Assembly: GCA_905234665.1 (NCBI GenBank)
Contig: CAJOIV010000001.1
Span: forward strand, 1 to 64,000
DNA from: an uncultured Bacteroidales bacterium
GTDB lineage: Bacteria > Bacteroidota > Bacteroidia > Bacteroidales > P3
Length of the DNA: 64,000 nucleotides
Direction: 5' to 3'
Shown: positions 15,414-24,500 of the stretch, piece by piece
Numbering within the stretch: position 1 is the stretch's first letter
How the letters are laid out: every line of letters starts with the position of its first letter
The notes under the pieces: generated by a model
Seen by the model: the letters and a program-made list of their open reading frames with translations, nothing else
The model's database searches: none
Told to the model about the DNA's origin: nothing
Translations under genes and position numbers: made by a program

Positions 15414-17516
15414 ATGAAGAAGACGACACTGCTACTGACAATCCTACTGATAACCACCTGCATAAGTGCCCAGACATTCCCCTTTCAGGACACGTCGCTG
15501 ACGGTCAACGAGCGCGTGGAGGACCTCCTCTCGCGGCTGACGCTGGAGGAGAAGCTGTCGCTGATGCAGCACCGCAACCCCGCCATCCCCTCCCTCGGCC
15601 TGCCGGCCTACAGCTGGTGGAACGAGGCGCTGCACGGCGTGGGACGCAACGGGCGCGCCACGGTGTGGCCCATGCCCATCGCGCTGGCGGCCACATTCCG
15701 GCCCTGGGCGGTGCGCGGAGTCTTCATGCAGGTGGCCTACGAGGCAAGAGAGAAATACGACGAGGCTTACCAGGAGGACACTGCCAAGGCTTTGAGGGAG
15801 CCGACGGACTATGTGGGCGTCTCGTTCTTCACGCCCAACATCAACATCTTCCGCGACCCGCGTTGGGGGCGCGGCATGGAGACCTACGGCGAGGACCCCT
15901 TCCTCACCGCGCGGATGGGGCTGGCATGTGTGAATGGATTGCAGCAGGACTGGTTGGTACGCGACAGCGAGGGACTTGCGACGGCGGCCTGCCTGAAGCA
16001 TCTTGCCGTGCACAGCGGCCCAGAGGGGGTGCGTCATGAGTTCGACGCACAGGTGTCGAACCGCGACCTGCGGACCACCTACCTGCCGGCCTTCGAGTAC
16101 ATCATCAAGAACAGCCGTGTGCAGCAGGTGATGTGCGGCTACAACCGCCTGAACGGCGAGCCGTGCTGCACCAACAACCATTTATTAGACAGCATCCTGC
16201 GCCACGAATGGGGCTACGACGGGCTCATCGTCACCGACTGCTGGGCATTGAACGACTGCTGGGAGCGCGATACCGTCATCCCACGCCACAAGACCCACGC
16301 CACGGCGGCACGCGCGGCGGCGGCGGCCTTCGGCGGCGAGGTGGACCTCGAGTGCGGCAGCGGCCTCGACGCCCTGCGCACGGCGGTGGACTCGGGCTAT
16401 ATCAGCGAGGAGAGAATCAACGAGCATGTGCGCCGCATCCTGAGAACACGGATGCGCCTCATGATGCCCCTGCCAGAGAAAGACCTGGCATGGATGGAAA
16501 TAACCGACCCTGCGCCAGTCACGCCAGCAGACGTGGCCGCGGCAAGCCTGGTGCTGCTGAAGAACCAGGACGACCTGCTGCCTCTGCGCAAAGGGACGAA
16601 GATATACCTGGCGGGACCCAACGCCACCGACACCCTCATGCCCCTCGGCAACTACAACGGCACGCCGGAACACACGGTGAGCATCCGCGAGGGACTGTCG
16701 AAGCTGTTCACGCTGGTCGACAAACCCCGCGAAGCGGAGGTGATCGTCTACGCCGGAGGCCTCAACCCCCAGCTGGAGGGCGAGGAACTGCCCGTCGACA
16801 TGCCGGGATTCTACAAAGGCGACCGTACCCGGATAGAGCTGCCCTCCGCGCAATGCAAGGAACTGAAGAAACTGCGGCGCAAGCACAAGCCCGTCGTCCT
16901 GCTGCTCTGCAGCGGGAGCGCCCTGGCCCTCGACAAGACGGCCCTGGGCTGCGAGGCCATCATCGCCTGCTGGTACGGCGGCGAGGCCATGGGGACGGCT
17001 ATCGCGGAGAGCCTGGCGGGCAAATGCGACCTCTTCGGGCGCCTACCCGTCACCTTCTACAAGAGTACCCGCCAGCTGCCCGATTTCGCCGACTACAACA
17101 TGGAGGGCCGTACCTACCGCTACATGGACGAGGAACCCCTCTTCCCCTTCGGCCACGGGCTGAACTACGGCAAGTACCATCTGGAGGAGGTCTCATACGA
17201 TGTAGAGGAGCACCGCATCAAGGCACGCGTCGTCACCGACCGCGAGTCACCCGCCGGAGGAATGAGCCAGATTGTGCAGGTGTACTACGAAGAGGACGAC
17301 GACCCGCAGGGCCCTCGCAAGACGCTCGTGGGCATCGACGAAGGCTCGTGCGGAGAGATTGACATCGAGATAGACCCCTTCTGGCTGCGCCTCTACAACG
17401 AGACGACAGGCAAGATGGAATACCCCAAGCCCGGCACGCCGCTGCGCCTCTGGGTCGGCCTCAGCAGCGACACGAAGGACTGCGAGGAGATAATAATTGT
17501 CGCCCCGGGACAATAA
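15414..17516 (+). CDS. GH3 glycoside hydrolase, beta-xylosidase/beta-glucosidase type
   Basis: 700 residues from the ATG at 15414. A Sec signal peptide ends at about residue 19 (TTCISAQ), so it acts in the periplasm or outside. The GH3 N-terminal barrel (about 25-330) carries YSWWNEALHGVGR, DPRWGRGMETYGEDP, KHLAVHSGPE and the nucleophile Asp in VTDCW. The C-terminal sandwich (about 365-580) ends in the FPFGHGLNYG motif typical of xylosidase-like members, followed by a reduced fibronectin-like tail. The WNEALHG motif favours beta-xylosidase or arabinosidase over glucosidase. No SusC/SusD pair is nearby, so it is not part of a classical polysaccharide-utilisation locus. Confidence 0.92.
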   Translation: MKKTTLLLTILLITTCISAQTFPFQDTSLTVNERVEDLLSRLTLEEKLSLMQHRNPAIPSLGLPAYSWWNEALHGVGRNGRATVWPMPIALAATFRPWAVRGVFMQVAYEAREKYDEAYQEDTAKALREPTDYVGVSFFTPNINIFRDPRWGRGMETYGEDPFLTARMGLACVNGLQQDWLVRDSEGLATAACLKHLAVHSGPEGVRHEFDAQVSNRDLRTTYLPAFEYIIKNSRVQQVMCGYNRLNGEPCCTNNHLLDSILRHEWGYDGLIVTDCWALNDCWERDTVIPRHKTHATAARAAAAAFGGEVDLECGSGLDALRTAVDSGYISEERINEHVRRILRTRMRLMMPLPEKDLAWMEITDPAPVTPADVAAASLVLLKNQDDLLPLRKGTKIYLAGPNATDTLMPLGNYNGTPEHTVSIREGLSKLFTLVDKPREAEVIVYAGGLNPQLEGEELPVDMPGFYKGDRTRIELPSAQCKELKKLRRKHKPVVLLLCSGSALALDKTALGCEAIIACWYGGEAMGTAIAESLAGKCDLFGRLPVTFYKSTRQLPDFADYNMEGRTYRYMDEEPLFPFGHGLNYGKYHLEEVSYDVEEHRIKARVVTDRESPAGGMSQIVQVYYEEDDDPQGPRKTLVGIDEGSCGEIDIEIDPFWLRLYNETTGKMEYPKPGTPLRLWVGLSSDTKDCEEIIIVAPGQ

Positions 17517-17542
17517 AAACCGAGGCTTGGCGTTAAAAAGGC

Positions 17543-17560
17543 AGCGGCGAGAACGCCGCT
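17543..17560. repeat. Short perfect hairpin downstream of the GH3 gene
   Basis: AGCGGCG-AGAA-CGCCGCT in the 80-bp gap before the next gene, without a T-run; it resembles the hairpin-type interspersed repeats seen elsewhere in the window more than a terminator. Confidence 0.6.
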
Positions 17561-17597
17561 GAAATGCACGGAAAACACAAACACAAAACACCCACCT

Positions 17598-18320
17598 ATG
17601 AAAAAACAAGACTGGTTAGTTATCCTGATTATCGTGGTCGTGCTGACCCCGTTCTTCATCCCCGCCACAGGCTTCTTCGCCTGGTTCTGTGCCGCCACTA
17701 CCGCGCACCCCTACATCATGGCGTTCTTCAAGTTCGCCATCCTCGCCACCTTCGGCGAGATGCTCGCCCTGCGCATCCGCGAGGGGGTCTACAACAAGAA
17801 AGGCTTCGGCGTGCTGCCCCGCATGATGGTGTGGGGCTTCCTCGGCATGTGCATTGCCATGTCGATGGTCATCTTCAAAAGCGGCGTGCCCACCTTCCTC
17901 GGCTCAGTGGCCGACGCCCTGACGGGTCACGCCGGTCATGCCGCCGCCTACGCCGCCATCTTCAAGGCCGCTGAACTGACTTGGGGCAAACTGGGTGTAG
18001 CCTTCGCCGTGAGCGTGCTGATGAACAGCATCTTCGCTCCCGTGATGATGACCTTCCACAAGTGCACCGACATCCATATCACCGACAACGGCGGCACCGT
18101 GCGCGGACTCCTGCGCCCGATGAAGATGCGCGAGATTGTCAGCACCAAGGTGAACTGGGACGTGCAGTGGAACCTGGTTATCAAAAAGACCATCCCCCTC
18201 TTCTGGTTCCCCGCCCACACCATCACCTTCATCCTTCCCCCGACCTTCCAGGTGCTCTTTGCCGCCCTGCTGGGCGTGGCGCTGGGACTGATACTGGCAC
18301 TTGCAGGAGGAAAGAAATGA
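17598..18320 (+). CDS. Conserved integral membrane protein of unknown function
   Basis: 240 residues, about five membrane segments (7-25, 36-56, 80-98, 128-150, 205-236). I do not assign a family; the pattern FAILATFGEMLALRIREG followed by GFGVLPRMMVWGFLG recalls Bacteroidales hypothetical proteins, and a distant Mpv17-like topology is possible. It overlaps the next gene by 4 bases (ATGA), which suggests translational coupling with the outer-membrane barrel protein, and so a joint envelope function. Confidence 0.7.
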   Translation: MKKQDWLVILIIVVVLTPFFIPATGFFAWFCAATTAHPYIMAFFKFAILATFGEMLALRIREGVYNKKGFGVLPRMMVWGFLGMCIAMSMVIFKSGVPTFLGSVADALTGHAGHAAAYAAIFKAAELTWGKLGVAFAVSVLMNSIFAPVMMTFHKCTDIHITDNGGTVRGLLRPMKMREIVSTKVNWDVQWNLVIKKTIPLFWFPAHTITFILPPTFQVLFAALLGVALGLILALAGGKK

Positions 18321-19483
18321 AAAGGTGCCTGGTATTACTAGTGCTACTAGTATCACTAGTTCAACTAGTGGAAGCGCAAGGCTTCTCCTTCGACTTCCAC
18401 GGCTTCGTCAACCCACACTACTATGCCGACAGCCGCAGCGTGGTGGGCGGGCGCGAGGACATGATGCTCTTCTACCCAAAGCCCATTGTGCGCGACAGCC
18501 TCGGCAATGACCTCAACGATGGCTGGCAGGCCGACATGCTGGCCATCACCGCCCGACTGGGACTCAAAATCAAAGGTCCCGAGATGCTGGGGGCTCTGAC
18601 CAGTGCCTATGTCGAAGGCGACTTCACGGGTAGCACCAACGCCACCATCGACAACCTGCGCCTGCGACACGCCTACATCACCCTCGACTGGTGCAATAGC
18701 CAACTGATTATGGGCCAGTACTGGTACGCCATGGTTGTCCATGAAATCATGCCTATGACCAACCCCCTCAACATGGGAGCGCCGTTCCACTGCTATGCCC
18801 GCCAGCCGCAGGTGCGCTACAGTTACTTCCCCTCAGGCAACTGGGAACTCCTGGCCGTGGCCCAATGGCAACTGGACAATATGAGCCAAGGCCTCCTCAA
18901 CGGCACGCCAGCCTCCAGCACCCTGTTTGCCCGCCACAGCATGATTCCCGAACTCAACGCTCAGGTGCGTTTTTTCACTGGCAAACTCCTCGTGGGCGCC
19001 GCCGCCAACTTCAAGACCATCCAGCCCATCGTCCCCGACCCCAAAGGAGAACTATACAGTTCCTTCACCTGGAGCCTCTTCGGCAAGGTCACCCTTGGCT
19101 CCGTCACTTTCAAGGCTCAGACCCTGCTGAACAACAGTCTCTACGAGGGCTGTTCCCTGGGCGGCTACCTGATGCTGGCCGACGGGGGTTTCCGCGACTG
19201 GCATTTCAACACCGTGTGGCTCGACATCGAGCGCAACCGCGGCCACTGGCGCCCCGGCATCTTCATGGGCTACGCCAAGAACCTCGACTACGGCAACACC
19301 GACTATGCCTATTGCTTCGGCCGCGGGCATGACATGGAATACCTCTGGCGCATCCAGCCCCGCCTCACCTACTCCACCGGCAACGGTCTCTCTTTCGTGG
19401 GCGAGGCCGAATACACCCGCGCGGGCTATGAAGAGCCCGTGGGCAACCTCCGCCTCTCATTAAGTGCCGTCTATGCTTTCTAA
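18317..19483 (+). CDS. Outer-membrane beta-barrel (porin-like) protein with repeat-encoded signal peptide
   Basis: 388 residues from the ATG at 18317, which overlaps the stop of the upstream gene. The signal peptide is CLVLLVLLVSLVQLVEAQG, and its hydrophobic core is coded by a 9-bp array of ACTAGTnnn units. The mature part shows alternating amphipathic strands ending in a C-terminal Phe (LSLSAVYAF), as expected for a barrel inserted by BamA. Resembles porin-like DcaP/OprO-type hypothetical proteins of Bacteroidota. Substrate unknown. The 3' end overlaps the PHP gene by 11 bases. Confidence 0.78.
   Translation: MKRCLVLLVLLVSLVQLVEAQGFSFDFHGFVNPHYYADSRSVVGGREDMMLFYPKPIVRDSLGNDLNDGWQADMLAITARLGLKIKGPEMLGALTSAYVEGDFTGSTNATIDNLRLRHAYITLDWCNSQLIMGQYWYAMVVHEIMPMTNPLNMGAPFHCYARQPQVRYSYFPSGNWELLAVAQWQLDNMSQGLLNGTPASSTLFARHSMIPELNAQVRFFTGKLLVGAAANFKTIQPIVPDPKGELYSSFTWSLFGKVTLGSVTFKAQTLLNNSLYEGCSLGGYLMLADGGFRDWHFNTVWLDIERNRGHWRPGIFMGYAKNLDYGNTDYAYCFGRGHDMEYLWRIQPRLTYSTGNGLSFVGEAEYTRAGYEEPVGNLRLSLSAVYAF
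18337..18372. repeat. 9-bp array encoding a signal-peptide core, four units (ACTAGTnnn type)
   Basis: Units ACTAGTGCT, ACTAGTATC, ACTAGTTCA, ACTAGTGGA. In this frame each unit encodes Leu-Val plus one further residue. Confidence 0.92.
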
Positions 19484-20330
19484 CTACCATACCCATAGCA
19501 ACTACTGCGACGGGAAGGTGCCGTTGCGCGAGATGGTCGACTTTGCCGTGACGCACGGGTTCGAGGAGCTCGGCTTCTCGGGGCACTCTCCCCTACCCTA
19601 TCTCAACACCTTCTCCATCAAACAGGACCGCTACCTCGACTACTGCAACGAAGTGCGCGCCCTGAGGGACGAATATGCCGACAGGCTGAAAATCCATTTG
19701 GGGCTGGAAATAGACTACGTGCCGGGGCTCTGCGAGGACTTCCGGCCCCTCATCGAGACGGGCGGACTGGAATACACCATCGGGAGCGTCCACCTCATCC
19801 CACAGCCCGAGAGCATCGAGTATATCCGCAGCCACCCCACCGAGGCCGCCGACTACCTCTGGATGATTGACGGAGCCAAGTACGAGCGCTACGACGAAGG
19901 GCTGCAGCGGCTCTTCGGGGGCGACATCAAGCGGGGCGTGCGCGCCTTCTTCGAGCAGAACAACCGCATGATAGAGAGCCAGCGCCCCACCATCGTGGGA
20001 CACTTCGACAAGATAGTGATGAACAACAAGGACCGCTACTTCCACTACGACGAGAAGTGGTTCCTCGACCTGGTCTACGAGACCGTACAGCTCATCCACG
20101 AGACGGGCTGCATCTGCGAGGTCAACACACGCGGCATCTACAAGGGGCGCCACTACGACTTCTACCCCGCCCGCCAGACGCTCCGCCACATGAACACGTT
20201 GGGCATCCCCGTCATCGTCAGCACCGATGCCCACCTGCCCGAAGACCTCCTCCACACCGAAGGGGCCTACGAGTTTCTCGAAGAGATAGGCTACCGCAAC
20301 GTGCTGTTCCGCCCTCCACTTACAGCTTAA
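19473..20330 (+). CDS. PHP-family histidinol-phosphatase-like phosphoesterase
   Basis: 285 residues from the ATG at 19473, preferred to a GTG at 19464 because the family begins M-L-x-N-YHTHS. The metal-binding motifs of the polymerase/histidinol phosphatase (PHP) superfamily are visible: NYHTHSNYCDG near the N-terminus, GLEIDY, SVHLI, HFDKI and the C-terminal STDAHLP. The HisK-type family removes phosphate from histidinol phosphate, but no his genes are near, so another phosphomonoester is possible. The stop codon lies in the second unit of a heptamer array. Confidence 0.88.
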   Translation: MLSNYHTHSNYCDGKVPLREMVDFAVTHGFEELGFSGHSPLPYLNTFSIKQDRYLDYCNEVRALRDEYADRLKIHLGLEIDYVPGLCEDFRPLIETGGLEYTIGSVHLIPQPESIEYIRSHPTEAADYLWMIDGAKYERYDEGLQRLFGGDIKRGVRAFFEQNNRMIESQRPTIVGHFDKIVMNNKDRYFHYDEKWFLDLVYETVQLIHETGCICEVNTRGIYKGRHYDFYPARQTLRHMNTLGIPVIVSTDAHLPEDLLHTEGAYEFLEEIGYRNVLFRPPLTA

Positions 20331-20353
20331 AGCTCAAAACTCACAGCTAAAGA
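20319..20353. repeat. Heptamer array, five units, filling the PHP/sstT convergent junction
   Basis: Units CTTACAG, CTTAAAG, CTCAAAA, CTCACAG, CTAAAGA (35 bp). The PHP stop lies in unit 2 and the sstT stop begins at the base after unit 5. Confidence 0.85.
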
Positions 20354-21571
20354 TTAATGCTGCTTGCGGCGGTCGTAAAATTCCGCCGTGGCGGTGAAGA
20401 AGGCATCGCCGCTGGAGTTGAGGGCTGTCTCGACAGAGTCCTGCACCACGCCGATGATAAATCCCACGGCCACAGCCTGCATGGCCACATCGTTGCCTAT
20501 GCCGAATAAGGAACAGGCCATGGGGATAAGGAGCAGGGAGCCACCTGCGACACCCGAGGCGCCGCAGGCTCCGAGAGTGGCGATAACACTAAGAATCAGA
20601 GCCGAGGCAAAACTCACCTCGACACCCAGCGTGTTGGCCACGGCGAGGGTGAAGACGGTGATGGTGACGGCGGCGCCGTCCATATTGATGGTCGCGCCGA
20701 GGGGGATGCTGACAGAGTAGAAATCGGGGTCAAGGCCCAGTTTCTTACACAGGGCCATATTGATGGGGATGTTGGCCGCCGACGAGCGGGTGAAGAAAGC
20801 CTGCAGTCCACTCTCCTTCAGGCAGGTAAAGAGAAGAGGATAGGGATTCTTCCTCAGCATGAGGAACGAGATGAGCGGATTGAATACAAGGGCGTTGACC
20901 AGCATGCAACCCACCAGGAGGAGGAGCAGGTGGCCGTAGGTGGCGAAGACCTCCAGGCCGTTCTGCGACACGGTGGTGAAGACAAGACCCAGGATGCCGA
21001 AGGGGGCGAACAGAATGACCCACCGCACCACGCGCGAGACCACCTCGGCGAAGTCGCCCACCACGGTGAGGGTGCGCGACGAGGCCACCCGTCGGAGTGC
21101 CAGGCCGAGGATGACCGACCAGAAGAGGATGGCGATATAGTTGGCCGAGGCAATGGCGGCGATGGGGTTCTGCACCATGTTGGTGAGCATGTTGGTGAAG
21201 ACATCCGACAACGAACCCGCCGAGGCCTCCATATCGGCCTGCGCGTCAAGCTGCAGGGTGACGGGAAAGAGAAAGCTGCCGGCCACGGCACACACCGCGG
21301 CGATGAAGGTGCTGAGGAGATAAATGCCTATGAGGTTGGTGAACCGGTGTCCATGACTTTTGCCCGGACGGGAAAGCGCCGACAGCACCAACACAGCCAC
21401 AAGTACGGGCGCGATGGCCTTCAGGGCACTGACAAAGACTTTGCCGAGAATGCCGATGCCCGTCCATGAGGGCACAAGAAGCCCGAGGGAGGCACCAATG
21501 AGAAGGCCGATGAAGATGCGCAGCACGAGGCTGACAGAGGTGTACTTACGAAGGACGGTGGCGAGTTTCAT
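20354..21571 (-). CDS. sstT: Serine/threonine:sodium symporter SstT
   Basis: 405 residues from the ATG at 21571 (a GTG three bases upstream is the alternative). A dicarboxylate/amino-acid:cation symporter with eight membrane helices and two re-entrant loops. The family serine motif AFFTRSSAANIP, the NMDGAAVTITVFTLAVAN substrate helix and the C-terminal DSVETALNSSGD all match SstT, which takes up serine and threonine with Na+. Four bases separate it from the stop of the glucan synthase gene on the same strand, so it may be co-transcribed. The serine dehydratase at 37056 is a plausible metabolic partner. Confidence 0.94.
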   Translation of the reverse strand: MKLATVLRKYTSVSLVLRIFIGLLIGASLGLLVPSWTGIGILGKVFVSALKAIAPVLVAVLVLSALSRPGKSHGHRFTNLIGIYLLSTFIAAVCAVAGSFLFPVTLQLDAQADMEASAGSLSDVFTNMLTNMVQNPIAAIASANYIAILFWSVILGLALRRVASSRTLTVVGDFAEVVSRVVRWVILFAPFGILGLVFTTVSQNGLEVFATYGHLLLLLVGCMLVNALVFNPLISFLMLRKNPYPLLFTCLKESGLQAFFTRSSAANIPINMALCKKLGLDPDFYSVSIPLGATINMDGAAVTITVFTLAVANTLGVEVSFASALILSVIATLGACGASGVAGGSLLLIPMACSLFGIGNDVAMQAVAVGFIIGVVQDSVETALNSSGDAFFTATAEFYDRRKQH

Positions 21572-21575
21572 CACT

Positions 21576-24500
21576 TTAGTGGACTATGAGTTCGTGAGGT
21601 TGGCCGTCGTCGACGAGGGCGATGGTACGCGTGGCGAAATCGGGAACCTCTGAGCGTTGGTAGTGGATGGTGTAGAGCGTGTTGCCGTAGCGATATTGCA
21701 CTGTGAAGGAGGGCCACTCAGAGGGGACGCACGGGTCGATGGTGAGCTCGCTGCCCTGCTTGTGGAGGCCGAGAATATTCTCGATACCGGTCTTGTAGGC
21801 CCACGAGGCGGACCCTGTGTACCACGTCCATCCGCCACGGCCCGGATGCTGCGGGTTGGAGTAGATGTCGGCGGCGATGCAGTAAGGCTCGACCTTGTAC
21901 TTGAGCACGTCGGCGAGGGTCTGCGTGCGGTGGATGGGGTTGATGAGGGAGTAGAGGAAATAGCCCATATCGTAGCGGCCTTCCTTGAGCTGGGCCATGA
22001 TGTACCACATGGCGCCATGAGTGTACTGGCCACCGTTCTCGCGCACGCCGGCGGGGTAGTTCATGATATAGCCGGGCGAGGGCTGCGAGTTCTGGAACGG
22101 CGGGGTAAGGAGCTGGATAATCTCATGCTCGCGGTTGACAAGACGATTGTCTGTTTCTCGCATGACCGAGGCCTTCTGTTCGGGGGTGGCGACGTCGGTA
22201 AGGATGCTCCAAGCCTGCGAGATGAGGTCAATCTGGCACTCGGTGTTGTTCCTGGAACCCATCGATTGTCCATTGTCGTAGAAGGCACGGAGGAACCATG
22301 CGCCATCCCATGCGTTCTTCTGGAGTGCGTCGACCAAACGGGTGCGGAAGGTGGTGAGTTCCTCGCACCATGAGAGGTCGGCCCCTGGGGTTGTCTCCGT
22401 CAGTTTCTGCATCTTGGGAAGGATGTCGCAGAGGAAGAAGGCCACCCAGACGCTCTCGCCCCTGCCTTCGACACCGACACGCGACATGCCGTCGTTCCAG
22501 TCGCCACAGCCCATGAGGGGAAGCCCATGGACGCCCATGCGCGACATGGCGCGGTTGACGGCGCGGCGCAGGTGCTCGTAGAGGGTGACATACTCGAACC
22601 CGGCATCGGGGACTGCATTCTCCATCATTGAGAGCGGTTGGCTGGAGGCATAGTTCATGCCGCGTTCCGCCTCGCTGGGAGCCAGCTGGTCGGCCTGGCA
22701 GAAAGGCACCTGCTCGGTGAGGATAGATGTGTCGCCCGTGACCTTTACATACTGATAGGTGACAAAGGGCAGCCAGAGGTAGTCGTCGCTGAAGGTGGTG
22801 CGGGCACCAAAATGCATGGTTTCATGCCACCAATGGAGGACATCGCCTTCGGCGAACTGATGCGCGGCATGGTCGAGAATCTGCCGGCGGGCATAGGCGG
22901 GGTCGGAATAGAGCACGCTCATCACGTCCTGCAACTGGTCGCGGAAGCCCGTGGCGCCACCCACCTGGTAGAATCCTGCGCGGGCGAAGAGACGCGAAGA
23001 GTAGACCTGATAGAGGTACCAGCGGTTGAGCATATAGTTGAAGGATGTGTCGGGGGTCTCGATTTGGATGGTGGACAGTTTCTCTTCCCAGAAGGCCTCG
23101 ACGCGGGCAAACTCGGCATTGATGGCCGGGACTGTGGTCGCCACGGTGGAGTCCGTCTCACCGGAAGGACTGACGCTCATGATGAAAGCCACCTCTTTCC
23201 CGCCTTGGGCCGGGACATCAATGGCCATACCCAGGCGTTTGCGGTTGGGATAGTCGAGGGAGACGTCGACGAGGGGTTCCGAGGCAGTGATACGAAGGGT
23301 AGTGTCGCGGTAGACGGGGTGATAGACGTTGCGGACATACATACTGTTGGTTTCCTTGTCCCAACGGGAGTAGAGGTAGCGTGCAGTCTTCTCCTCTGTG
23401 ACGCCGAGGACAAGTTTATAGACCATATCGAGCTCCACGTGCATAGGCTCGGCGGTCTTGTTCTCCACCTTGATCTGATAGTACTTCTCCATACGGTCGA
23501 CGGCCACGAAGAGACGCACCTTGACGGTCATATCGTCGTAGTCGGCATCAAAGGCCGAGAAGCCCTGGCCGTGGCGGGCTGTGGCAGGGAGGAACTGCCG
23601 TTTGTTGATGAGGAGTTTCTCACTGGCATTGTCGCGCACCATGTCGTTGCTCCAGCCCGTGAGCTTGAACTGCTGGGCGTTATGGGCAAATGTGAAGCCC
23701 GCCATGGTGGAGCTCACCACGCAGCCGAAGACGCCGCCTCCGCAGGAGCCATTCGCTCCCTGACGGTCGCGGTCGCCTCCTGCGTTGGCAATGACATTGA
23801 CCCAAGGCGTGGGGGTGCAGGTGTTGGTCACCACATAATCGCGCCCATCGCGGTCGAAGCCGCCGTACTGGTTGTAGTAGGCCAGATGGCTCCAGAGGCG
23901 GTGTTCCTTGCGCGGGCGGAGGAGAGGGTGCTCTATCTTGTCCTGATAGTGCTGGTTGGCGGCCTCCCAACGGGCCAGCTGCTGCTCGATGCGCTCGTGG
24001 GTGTTGAAAGTAAGGCGCGCCACCGTGCGCAGGAGGGCGCGTTCGGCCGGGGTCACATTGCCGCCGTCGAGCACATACACATGTCCTGCGTCGGTGTGAG
24101 GGGCCCAGAGGTACTCGGTGTTGGCCAGATTGTTGATATAGTGCTTGAGACCTTCGCGGTCGCGCTCGTTGGCGTCGTTGATGAACACCAGGTCGAGGCG
24201 CAGACCGTGGATTTTGTAGTACTCGAAGGCCCGGAGCATCTCTTTGGCGAAGCCCGACTTCTCGACATCGTCAATCTCCATGAGGAGGATGGCGAGGTCG
24301 CCGCTGATGCCGAAGCGCCAGAGACCGCTCTGTGAGAGCGTGTTGGCTGCAAGGTACTCATTGCGGTTGTTGTCGAGGGTCGCCGTTTGGGCCATGTACT
24401 TGGCTATGTTGTTGTACAGGCGCATCTGCGACCCCTTGAGGAGGGAAAGCGTGGTGCGCATGTTGTTGAACACCGAGGCGGTGCTGAAGGCGTGGTCGAT

